Shown here piece after piece: positions 1 to 4,181 of a stretch of 5,319 nt of DNA. The stretch covers positions 1 to 5,319 of the forward strand of contig JASHUO010000769.1 of NCBI GenBank assembly GCA_030039975.1. Reading direction: 5' to 3'. The translations under genes were made by a program, and so were the position numbers. A model generated the notes under the pieces. That model was given only the letters and a program-made list of their open reading frames with translations. It did no database searches and was not told the DNA's origin. The DNA is from Alphaproteobacteria bacterium (GTDB taxonomy: Bacteria; Pseudomonadota; Alphaproteobacteria; ATCC43930; CGMCC-115725). Each line of letters begins with the position of its first letter. Positions within the stretch are counted from its first letter, which is position 1.

Positions 1-98
1 CGATCGCGAAGCTCTTCGCGGCAGAGCTGGGCGAATACGATCACATCGGTCAGAAACACAACGCTCAGCATCGCGAAACGCCAATCCAGCGACATCAT
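1..98 (-). CDS. Small membrane-anchored protein, N-terminal part only
   Basis: A minus-strand frame opens at an ATG (bases 98-96, with a second ATG directly after it) and is still open at the left edge, giving 32 complete codons. The start is well supported: GAGGAG lies 6 bases upstream of the first ATG. The visible peptide begins MMSLDWRFAML and carries a hydrophobic run of about 17 residues (roughly 8-25), then a charged stretch (CREELRD). This looks like a single N-terminal membrane anchor with the rest on the other side. I do not recognise a family and the C-terminus is outside the window. It lies downstream of the PAS-like gene on the same strand, separated by 137 bases, so it could be a second gene of that unit or have its own promoter. 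Confidence 0.6.
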   Translation of the reverse strand, partial: MMSLDWRFAMLSVVFLTDVIVFAQLCREELRD

Positions 99-101
99 CT
101 C

Positions 102-110
102 TGCTCCTCG
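102..110 (-). promoter_or_regulatory. Ribosome binding site of the left-edge small gene
   Basis: On the minus strand the sequence GACGAGGAG lies 6 bases (CAGAG plus flank) before the ATG at 98. It is one of the best Shine-Dalgarno matches in the window and fixes the start of the partial gene. Confidence 0.6.
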
Positions 111-235
111 TCCGATGGCCAGCACCGCCACCATCGAAGAGCGGCGTGAAGTTGGCACGTTAGACCTTGCAAGCTTTCGTTAGCGCCGGTGTGGCAAGGC
201 GTGAGCGGCAGCCCGAAGCCGAAGCCGCTTATTCC

Positions 236-919
236 TCAACCTGTCTCTGCGTAGGATACAAATCGAAACCGCTCGGGATGGCGCATCATCTCGCTCGGCT
301 TGAGCGACAGGGTTTGCATCGTCTCCGTCTGGCGCAGCTTCGCCTGGTCACCGTCGACCACGGCAACCTTCGCCTGCACCCACCCGCCCGACATCGGGGA
401 ATAAACGTCCCAGATCTGTCCCGGCTCGACTCTCAGCATGAGCACTTCGAGCCGCGTGCGAAGCAGCTTCTCTTCGCCCCGACGCAAAGCGCGAAAGTTG
501 GCGGCGCCAAGAATGTGATCGATGGATGCGCCGTCATCGGCCAGCGGCAGTAGAATCCCTCTGAACAGAACCGGCTCGCCAAGGTGCGTGGCGCTCCCGG
601 CGATGCTCAAGGGGCCGCCATCCGGGCGGAAGCGCGGCAGGTATTTCAGCATCGTCCCGAGCAGTGTGCCTTTGGGACAAGCCGCGATCGGGCTGCCGTC
701 GAGAGAGTCGCCGCGCGGGAGCAGGTTCTCGCCCACGGCGACGAAGGCGGACTGGTCGAGTGGGGCAGCAAGTTGAACGAGCACGCAGCTTTCCGCATCA
801 TCGCCCAATAGCGAGACATCGATATCATCCTTGCTCGGGAAGCGCCGCGCCGCGGACCACGTGGTCCAGTGACGATACACGCGGTAGACCAACCTCTGCT
901 CGTTCGCGAAACCGTCCAT
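236..919 (-). CDS. PAS_5-like domain protein with extra C-terminal module
   Basis: 227 residues from the ATG at 919. Residues about 7-145 fit the divergent alphaproteobacterial PAS family (PAS_5 type). An opening VYRVYRHW...RRFPSKDDID matches that family's usual 'W-x-x-(5-8)-PsraDidp' signature. It is followed by a beta-rich stretch (CVLVQL, FVAVGENLLP), a 'DSLDGSPI' turn, a helix, and a closing strand (VLFRGILLPLADDG...HILGAANFR). Residues about 160-227 form a second module (GQIWDVYSP...GGWVQAKVAVVDG...AKLRQ...MQTLSLKPSEMMRHPERFRFVSY) that reads like a small beta-barrel. No kinase, cyclase or DNA-binding domain is attached, so a sensory or adaptor role is inference. The frame stays open to a TTG at 1030. 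I prefer 919 because the conserved fold starts directly after it and the added 37 codons use fewer G/C third bases. Neither start has a clear Shine-Dalgarno. Confidence 0.75.
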   Translation of the reverse strand: MDGFANEQRLVYRVYRHWTTWSAARRFPSKDDIDVSLLGDDAESCVLVQLAAPLDQSAFVAVGENLLPRGDSLDGSPIAACPKGTLLGTMLKYLPRFRPDGGPLSIAGSATHLGEPVLFRGILLPLADDGASIDHILGAANFRALRRGEEKLLRTRLEVLMLRVEPGQIWDVYSPMSGGWVQAKVAVVDGDQAKLRQTETMQTLSLKPSEMMRHPERFRFVSYAETG

Positions 920-1030
920 CGCCGTGCAACCCAAAACGGCTTCGCGGTCCGGGAGAGAGTCGCGAGGCCGTGTTGTTGATCCGGTCTCTGCCCATACGGG
1001 CGGTTCGCCTTCCCTGAACGCCTCAATCAA

Positions 1031-1203
1031 AGCCGATTGCGGCCTTAATGATAAGGAGAATCTCCGCGTATTTTATTCAAATGCGTGATGGCGGCCGCGA
1101 TGGGCGTTGCGCCGTGAGTCTAAATGGCAATTGCCGCCCGCACGCGCGCTGGTCATTATTTCCCGACTACGGCACGTCACGATGCCGGTGGGAGGCGACG
1201 CAC
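1031..1203. other. Intergenic region upstream of the PAS-like gene
   Basis: I find no convincing gene here. This is the most AT-rich patch of the left half (about 1045-1090). On the minus strand it contains TAAAAT (1075-1070), a 5/6 match to a -10 box and a candidate promoter for the PAS-like gene, though no good -35 box sits at the usual distance. An 11-base odd palindrome GGAGA-A-TCTCC occupies 1055-1065, just downstream of that candidate -10 in the minus-strand direction, where it could be an operator or a leader hairpin. Confidence 0.3.
1190..1195 (+). promoter_or_regulatory. Strong ribosome binding site of the 71-residue frame
   Basis: GGGAGG lies 8 bases before the ATG at 1204. This near-perfect Shine-Dalgarno is the main reason to take the following short frame seriously and to start it at 1204 rather than at ATG codons further upstream in the same frame. 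Confidence 0.45.
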
Positions 1204-1419
1204 ATGCATGACCCTGAGGCGCGGTCGGGGCCGCCGCGACAGGAGAGGATCGTCGGCGCCGCCAAGGGAAGTGCGCCGTCGACAACCCGATCAAGCGCTC
1301 TGGCGAATCTGATGAGCTACGGCTTGTGGGCAAGCGCGGCGCTGCTTCTGGGTGCGCCGCGAGGCACGCCCTTGTCCGACGACGCCGACCCGGGCGATCG
1401 ATACGGCGACTTCGCCTGA
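1204..1419 (+). CDS. Hypothetical 71-residue protein
   Basis: I do not recognise this protein. It starts at the ATG at 1204, preceded by GGGAGG at 8 bases; a longer in-frame start at 1048 lacks such a site. The first 35 residues are hydrophilic and rich in R, S, P and A. A short apolar stretch follows (about 37-50, MSYGLWASAALLLG), then an acidic tail (SDDADPGDRYGDF). The apolar segment is short for a membrane span but could be an amphipathic or marginal one. It stands alone on the plus strand in a 720-base stretch between the PAS-like gene and the antiporter gene. No homology signal is visible by eye, so a chance frame behind a chance Shine-Dalgarno remains a real alternative. Confidence 0.4.
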   Translation: MHDPEARSGPPRQERIVGAAKGSAPSTTRSSALANLMSYGLWASAALLLGAPRGTPLSDDADPGDRYGDFA

Positions 1420-1477
1420 CGTCGTGCACTGGTCGCGCGATCGTATAGGGACGCGCTCCGGAGCCAGCCGGCCAAGG

Positions 1478-1501
1478 CGTGATCTTCATCACAAGTGATG
1501 A
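1478..1501. promoter_or_regulatory. Overlapping dyads, CRP/FNR-like operator candidate
   Basis: Two perfect inverted repeats share a half-site. The first, 1479-1492, is GTGA-N6-TCAC, the exact spacing of the CRP half-sites (TGTGA-N6-TCACA), and reads CGTGATCTTCATCACA at 1478-1493. The second, 1486-1501, is TCATCAC-AA-GTGATGA. Together they place three GTGAT/ATCAC half-sites at 1479, 1488 and 1495. This density in non-coding DNA suggests binding by a dimeric regulator. The element lies upstream of the possible micro-protein (1592) and of the antiporter gene. Which promoter it serves is not shown; a weak TAGGTT at 1516-1521 would place a transcript start about 42 bases from the centre of the first dyad. 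Confidence 0.45.
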
Positions 1502-1591
1502 GGCGCGAGACCACATAGGTTGGGACGGTGGGTAGCGCTCGACGCAATGGATATCTGTCGGCGGTCGATCGGCCAAACGGGAGCGCGTGCG

Positions 1592-1696
1592 GTGATTGGA
1601 GTTGACGTGCACGCTGCCATTCTTGCGGGCAGCCTCGGCTTCGCATTGAACCTCGGGGTCACGGCGATCGCGGTTTACCTCCGACGCAGGCACTGA
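1592..1696 (+). CDS. Possible 34-residue single-span membrane protein
   Basis: The frame from GTG 1592 encodes 34 residues. It has a short polar N-terminus, one clean hydrophobic segment (about residues 8-29, AAILAGSLGFALNLGVTAIAVYL), and a positively charged end, RRRH. That is the classic layout of a bacterial single-pass micro-protein with its C-terminus in the cytoplasm. CGGGAG lies 8 bases before this GTG. A later in-frame GTG at 1607 has GGAG at 5 bases. An upstream in-frame ATG at 1547 would give 49 residues but has no clear ribosome site. It ends 57 bases before the antiporter frame on the same strand and might share a transcript with it. I recognise no family, and a short frame of this kind can occur by chance. 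Confidence 0.33.
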   Translation: MIGVDVHAAILAGSLGFALNLGVTAIAVYLRRRH

Positions 1697-1740
1697 ACCA
1701 GTCTCGGCGCCGTTCACCGATGCCCGCCGGCAGAGCGGCT

Positions 1741-1749
1741 TGCTATCGT
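1741..1749 (+). promoter_or_regulatory. chaA: Extended -10-like element before the antiporter gene
   Basis: TGCTATCGT combines a TGn extension with a 4/6 match to TATAAT. It ends 4 bases before GTG 1754 and 7 before GTG 1757, so a transcript from it would begin at or next to these GTG codons. No matching -35 box is evident. If real, the antiporter would be translated from a leaderless or nearly leaderless message and would use the GTG start rather than ATG 1775. Confidence 0.25.
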
Positions 1750-1753
1750 CGCG

Positions 1754-2854
1754 GTGGTGCCCGAGACTAGGCGCATGGCCGGCGCTCCCATCGGTCGCAT
1801 TCCCCTATACATGATTCTGCTGCCTGTGCTCTCGCTGGCGGCATGGTTCGCCATCGGCCATGTGGGTCTCGAACCACTGGCGATCGTCTCGGCCGTGGCG
1901 CTGCTCAGCAGCGTGATTGCCGCCGTGTATCATGCCGAAGTCGTGGCGCTGTGGGCGGGTGAGCCCTACGGGGCGGTGTTGCTGGCGCTTGCGGTCACGG
2001 TCATCGAAGCGGGTCTCATCATCTCGACCATGCTGAGCGGAGAGCCCAGCCCGTCGCTGCTGCGTGACTCCATCAATGCCGTTGTGATGCTCGTGCTGCA
2101 CGGCCTTGCCGGCCTTTGCATCGTGGTCGGCGCCTTCCGCCATCGTGAAACCGAGTTCCGGGTCGAAGGCGCCAGTGCCCTGCTGGCCGTGCTCATCCCG
2201 ATGTCCGTGCTGGTGATGGTCTTGCCGACCTATCTCATCTCGGTGCCCGGGCCGTTCTATTCGGGGCGCCAGCTCGCCTTCGTCTCGGCCGCCTGTCTCG
2301 GCCTCTACATAGCTTTCCTGTTCATCCAGACCAATTGGCACCGAGCCTATTTCCTGCCGGTCGGCGAGGAGAACATGGCCGGTCATCAGCGGCCGAGCGG
2401 TCGGATCGCGATCGCATCTCTGGCCCTCTTGCTGCTCGCTTTGCTGTCGGTCGTGTTGTTGGCGGAAAGCTTGGCGCATGCGCTGGAAGCGGCGGTAGAC
2501 GCCGCCGGGGCGCCGCATACCATCGTCGGCGTGATCATCGGCGCGGTCGTTTTGCTCCCCGAAGGAGCTGCCGCGGTCCGGTCGGCCGCGCGCAATCGGC
2601 TGCAGGCAAGCATCAACCTCGCCCTCGGCAGCGGCGTGACCTCGATCGGGCTCACCGTGCCGGCGGTGGCCCTCATATCGTTCCGCATCGGCCAGCCGCT
2701 CGAGCTCGGCATTCCCGCGGGCGCCAGTGTGCTCATGGCGCTCGGCTTCATCGTGGCCATCATCACCTACGGGACCGGACGCACGAACCTGCTCTCCGGC
2801 ATCGTCCATCTCGTGCTGCTCGCGACCTATGTATTTACCCTCTTCGCGCCTTGA
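1754..2854 (+). CDS. chaA: ChaA-type calcium(sodium/potassium):proton antiporter
   Basis: An inner-membrane exchanger of the CaCA superfamily that exports Ca2+ (and Na+ or K+ in studied relatives) in exchange for protons. At 366 residues from GTG 1754 it is about as long as E. coli ChaA. Both signature repeats are intact: alpha-1 around 60-85 (HAE...GEPYG...VTVIEAG) and alpha-2 around 269-303 (PEGAAAVR...NLALGSG..SIGLTVPA). Glu62, Glu70, Glu85 and Glu270 are the likely ion-handling acids. The C-terminus (TGRTNLL...HLVLLATYVFTLFAP) is typical of the family. About 11 hydrophobic segments are visible. The cytoplasmic loop near 194-217 (WHRAYFLPVGEENMAGHQRPSG) lacks the long Asp/Glu run found in E. 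coli ChaA. Start: GTG 1754, GTG 1757 and ATG 1775 are all possible. None has a good Shine-Dalgarno, and an extended -10-like element sits just before the GTGs. No partner genes adjoin it. Confidence 0.93.
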   Translation: MVPETRRMAGAPIGRIPLYMILLPVLSLAAWFAIGHVGLEPLAIVSAVALLSSVIAAVYHAEVVALWAGEPYGAVLLALAVTVIEAGLIISTMLSGEPSPSLLRDSINAVVMLVLHGLAGLCIVVGAFRHRETEFRVEGASALLAVLIPMSVLVMVLPTYLISVPGPFYSGRQLAFVSAACLGLYIAFLFIQTNWHRAYFLPVGEENMAGHQRPSGRIAIASLALLLLALLSVVLLAESLAHALEAAVDAAGAPHTIVGVIIGAVVLLPEGAAAVRSAARNRLQASINLALGSGVTSIGLTVPAVALISFRIGQPLELGIPAGASVLMALGFIVAIITYGTGRTNLLSGIVHLVLLATYVFTLFAP

Positions 2855-2895
2855 GCGGCGATGTCGGCCGTCGCTTTTTGGTCACGATGTGCGGC

Positions 2896-2901
2896 TACAC
2901 T
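2896..2901 (+). promoter_or_regulatory. -10-like hexamer, possible leaderless start
   Basis: TACACT (4/6 to TATAAT) ends 6 bases before ATG 2908, placing the expected transcript start on the A of that ATG. The -35 region is poor: GCTTTT at a 17-base spacer. There is no Shine-Dalgarno before 2908. The string CTACACTTTGCCG-ATG resembles CTAGATTTGTCGG-ATG before the related gene at 3945. Confidence 0.4.
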
Positions 2902-2907
2902 TTGCCG

Positions 2908-3147
2908 ATGCTCACCAGCGATCACGAAATCGAGCGATTGGCGCAAATCGTCGTCCAACGGGTCGGCGAGGGCGCAGCGGAGCAGGCGCGCAAACTGGTC
3001 GAGGCGATGCGTCGTCAGGGTTACCATGACGAGGCCGACACTTGGCTCCGCGTCATCGTCGCGATCGATGCACTCGGTACGGCGCCGTCAAGCCCGCGGC
3101 CTTGGGTGCGTGCCGCCTATGCGGCCGACGCCCCGACGTGCGATTGA
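2908..3147 (+). CDS. Small helical protein, 79 residues, related to gene at 3945
   Basis: Function unknown. Residues 6-56 look like three amphipathic helices (EIERLAQIVVQRV, AAEQARKLVEAMRRQG, DEADTWLRVIVAIDAL), followed by a Pro/Ala-rich tail of about 20 residues. The second and third helices align without gaps to the 68-residue product at 3945: Ala23, Ala24, Met34, Arg35, Gly38, Trp46, Ala52 and Leu56 are identical and at the same positions. It may belong to a family of short alphaproteobacterial DUFs (DUF6961 comes to mind, from memory only). Start: ATG 2908 is favoured over ATG 2887 because the conserved part begins there and a -10-like TACACT sits 6 bases upstream. It follows the antiporter gene by 53 bases on the same strand, so read-through is also possible. 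Confidence 0.65.
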   Translation: MLTSDHEIERLAQIVVQRVGEGAAEQARKLVEAMRRQGYHDEADTWLRVIVAIDALGTAPSSPRPWVRAAYAADAPTCD

Positions 3148-3200
3148 GCGAGGGCAGGGGATCTCGCCCGACGCCCCGCCGGCCGATTGTAGCGAGCGGC

Positions 3201-3215
3201 GACGATCGGATCGTC
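3201..3215. repeat. 15-base palindrome between convergent genes
   Basis: GACGATC-G-GATCGTC is a perfect odd palindrome. It can fold as a 6-bp stem with a 3-base loop on either strand. It lies 53 bases after the stop of the plus-strand small gene (3147) and 8 bases beyond the stop of the minus-strand lipoprotein gene (3224). That position suits a bidirectional transcription end, but no T tract follows on either strand, so a classical intrinsic terminator is not shown. It could equally be a protein-binding site. Confidence 0.35.
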
Positions 3216-3223
3216 ATCTGCTC

Positions 3224-3403
3224 CTAGGCGCCCGCCTGGCAGTTGCCGGTGCAGCGATAGTGGTAAGGGTTGGGGTCGACATATCCGCTCGGCGACGTGC
3301 CGCCGCCATCGCCGGATTGCGCGCAGGCGGCGAGAGACAGCGCAGAGGCGAGGACAAGAAACGCGCGACGCCATGTGCGGCGACGCCGGTCGCGGTCGAT
3401 CAT
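3224..3403 (-). CDS. Small lipoprotein, 59 residues
   Basis: A complete gene missed by a minimum-length filter. It begins at ATG 3403, with GGAG 9 bases upstream and an in-frame TGA two codons before the ATG, which fixes the start. The N-terminus is strongly basic (MIDRDRRRRTWRR), followed by a hydrophobic core (AFLVLASALSL) and a lipobox LAAC with Cys27 as the expected lipidated residue. The mature part is 33 residues: a flexible SGDGGGTSPSG linker, then YVDPNPYHYRCTGNCQAGA. Its two further cysteines (Cys51, Cys55) could form a disulphide. It would be exported by Sec or Tat, cleaved by signal peptidase II and anchored in a membrane. Residue +2 after Cys is Ala, not Asp, so inner-membrane retention is not indicated. 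The role is unknown. It is convergent with the gene ending at 3147 and divergent from the gene at 3542. Confidence 0.75.
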   Translation of the reverse strand: MIDRDRRRRTWRRAFLVLASALSLAACAQSGDGGGTSPSGYVDPNPYHYRCTGNCQAGA

Positions 3404-3526
3404 ATCGGCTCACTCCATCGTTCGCCGCTACCGGCGATACCCGGCTGGACATAAGCGCGCCGCTGCGTCGCGTCGATCACAGTGTCGTGCTTTGTCATCA
3501 AAGCCATCCCGCCTGGTGCGCGGAGA

Positions 3527-3535
3527 TGGTATCAA
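3527..3535 (+). promoter_or_regulatory. Extended -10-like element, possible leaderless start
   Basis: TGGTATCAA is a TGn extension plus TATCAA (4/6 to TATAAT). It ends 6 bases before ATG 3542, so the expected transcript start coincides with the ATG. The only purine-rich patch upstream, CGGAGATGG, is about 16 bases from the ATG at its GGAG, which is too far for a usual Shine-Dalgarno. Confidence 0.4.
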
Positions 3536-3541
3536 AACACC

Positions 3542-3715
3542 ATGAGCGGGACCGGCGCTCAGCATTATCGCGACCTTGCCCATCGGACGCGGAAGCTCGT
3601 CCACTTGGCGATCCTGCCGGACGTGCAGGATCATCTGATGGACATGATCCGTGAGTTCGACGACATTGCGGCTGCCTTGGAAAGCGGGGTGCTGCGGTTC
3701 CGCGAGCGCGACTAG
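3542..3715 (+). CDS. Small helical protein, 57 residues
   Basis: Function unknown. The peptide begins MSGTGAQHYRDLAHRTRKLVHLAI, and residues 7-47 look like two charged amphipathic helices around a short LPDV turn (QHYRDLAHRTRKLVHLAI / QDHLMDMIREFDDIAAALE), ending in a basic tail. This 'HYR-x-(R/A)-A...' opening recalls a common group of very small alphaproteobacterial hypotheticals of about 50-70 residues, but I cannot name a family. ATG 3542 is chosen over an upstream GTG (3482): the helical part begins there and an extended -10-like element ends 6 bases before it. The intergenic space shared with the divergent lipoprotein gene (3404-3541) would hold both promoters. Confidence 0.62.
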   Translation: MSGTGAQHYRDLAHRTRKLVHLAILPDVQDHLMDMIREFDDIAAALESGVLRFRERD

Positions 3716-3716
3716 C

Positions 3717-3732
3717 GGCACCCGGTTGTGCC
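3717..3732. other. Short hairpin after the 57-residue gene
   Basis: GGCAC-CCGGTT-GTGCC is a 5-bp perfect stem with a 6-base loop, starting 2 bases after the stop at 3715. It could help end transcription or protect the 3' end, but there is no T tract, so terminator function is only a suggestion. Confidence 0.25.
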
Positions 3733-3830
3733 CATCACCCGCACAGATGCTGTCCCCGGCATCGTGCCGCCTGGAAATCGACTGCGGCTTTGGCGGGGCG
3801 ACGGATTCTAAAGCAAAATCAACGTATTCC

Positions 3831-3855
3831 GTCATTCCTGCGCAAGCGGGAAGCC
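3831..3855. repeat. REP-like dispersed palindrome (VIPAQAG type)
   Basis: GTCATTCCTGCGCAAGCGGG followed by AAGCC matches the widespread proteobacterial extragenic repeat whose translation reads VIPAQAG or, on the other strand, PACAGMT. The core 3835-3852 folds as a 7-bp stem (one G-T pair) closed by a GCAA tetraloop, a stable GNRA loop. It sits between two same-strand small genes (3715 and 3945). Such units are usually present in many copies per genome, between genes; copy number cannot be judged from one window. The type is recognised from memory of the common motif. Confidence 0.6.
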
Positions 3856-3909
3856 ATGCGATGGTAAAGCCTGACGGTCGTCGCATTCAGCTCTTCTGAC
3901 GGTACGCCT

Positions 3910-3938
3910 GTGACAGAAGGACCGGGCGGCGCTAGATT
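3910..3938 (+). promoter_or_regulatory. Promoter with leaderless start for the gene at 3945
   Basis: GTGACA (3910-3915, 5/6 to TTGACA), a 17-base spacer, and TAGATT (3933-3938, 4/6 to TATAAT). The -10 ends 6 bases before ATG 3945, so initiation 7 bases downstream falls on the A of the start codon. This is the best full sigma-70-like promoter in the window. The nearest Shine-Dalgarno-like purine run (GAAGGA, 3916-3921) lies inside the promoter, 23 bases from the ATG, and cannot serve the gene. Confidence 0.5.
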
Positions 3939-3944
3939 TGTCGG

Positions 3945-4151
3945 ATGATTCCCGACCTCGACATCTGGCGCGCTGCTGTCATCCTGGTCGAACGCCATGG
4001 CGTCGATCATGCGGCGATGGTGGCGGCGCAGACGGGCGATGAGATGCGCGCGAAAGGGGACGAGGAAGGCTACCGGATCTGGGCGGCGATTCTCGAGGCG
4101 GTGCTGGAGCTGAGGCGGGACAAGCCGGGCGAAGGCGAAAGCGTGAATTGA
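3945..4151 (+). CDS. Small helical protein, 68 residues, related to gene at 2908
   Basis: Function unknown. The peptide (MIPDLDIWRAAVILVERHGVD...) is predicted to be three short helices: DLDIWRAAVILVERHG, HAAMVAAQTGDEMRAKG, and DEEGYRIWAAILEAVLELRR, then a polar tail. It looks like the alphaproteobacterial short-DUF group often written 'DxxIWRAAxxLixRHG...A...G...W..I..AI..L'; I associate this with DUF6961 but cannot confirm it. It shares Met34, Arg35, Gly38, Trp46, Ala52 and Leu56, at identical positions, with the product at 2908. There is no signal peptide or membrane span, so it is probably cytoplasmic. It appears to have its own promoter with a leaderless start. It is convergent with the cytochrome gene: only 30 bases separate the two stop codons. 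Confidence 0.75.
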   Translation: MIPDLDIWRAAVILVERHGVDHAAMVAAQTGDEMRAKGDEEGYRIWAAILEAVLELRRDKPGEGESVN

Positions 4152-4181
4152 AAGCCAGCGGGCGTTCGGCGGTCGATGCCG

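Noticed and set aside
165..199. CCTTGC...GCAAGG inverted repeat downstream of the PAS-like gene
   Set aside because: A 6-bp stem with a loop of over 20 bases and no T tract is too weak to call a terminator.
1073..1717. Minus-strand open frame of 214 codons across the intergenic region
   Set aside because: The product is R/P/S-rich without domain pattern, has no ribosome site, and overlaps better-supported short plus-strand frames.
1805..2809. Long minus-strand open frame (334 codons) opposite the antiporter gene
   Set aside because: It is the antisense reading of a clear ChaA gene in a GC-rich genome. Its product is a low-complexity mix of D, R, H, G and Q with no recognisable fold.
2335..2907. 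N-terminal extension of the 79-residue gene into the antiporter gene
   Set aside because: The frame is open only because of GC bias. The extension is an out-of-frame reading of ChaA; the conserved helical part starts at 2908.
3428..3886. Minus-strand 152-codon frame opposite the 57-residue gene
   Set aside because: It includes the translated REP-like repeat (WLPACAGMT) and is antisense to a more protein-like small gene. No ribosome site is seen.
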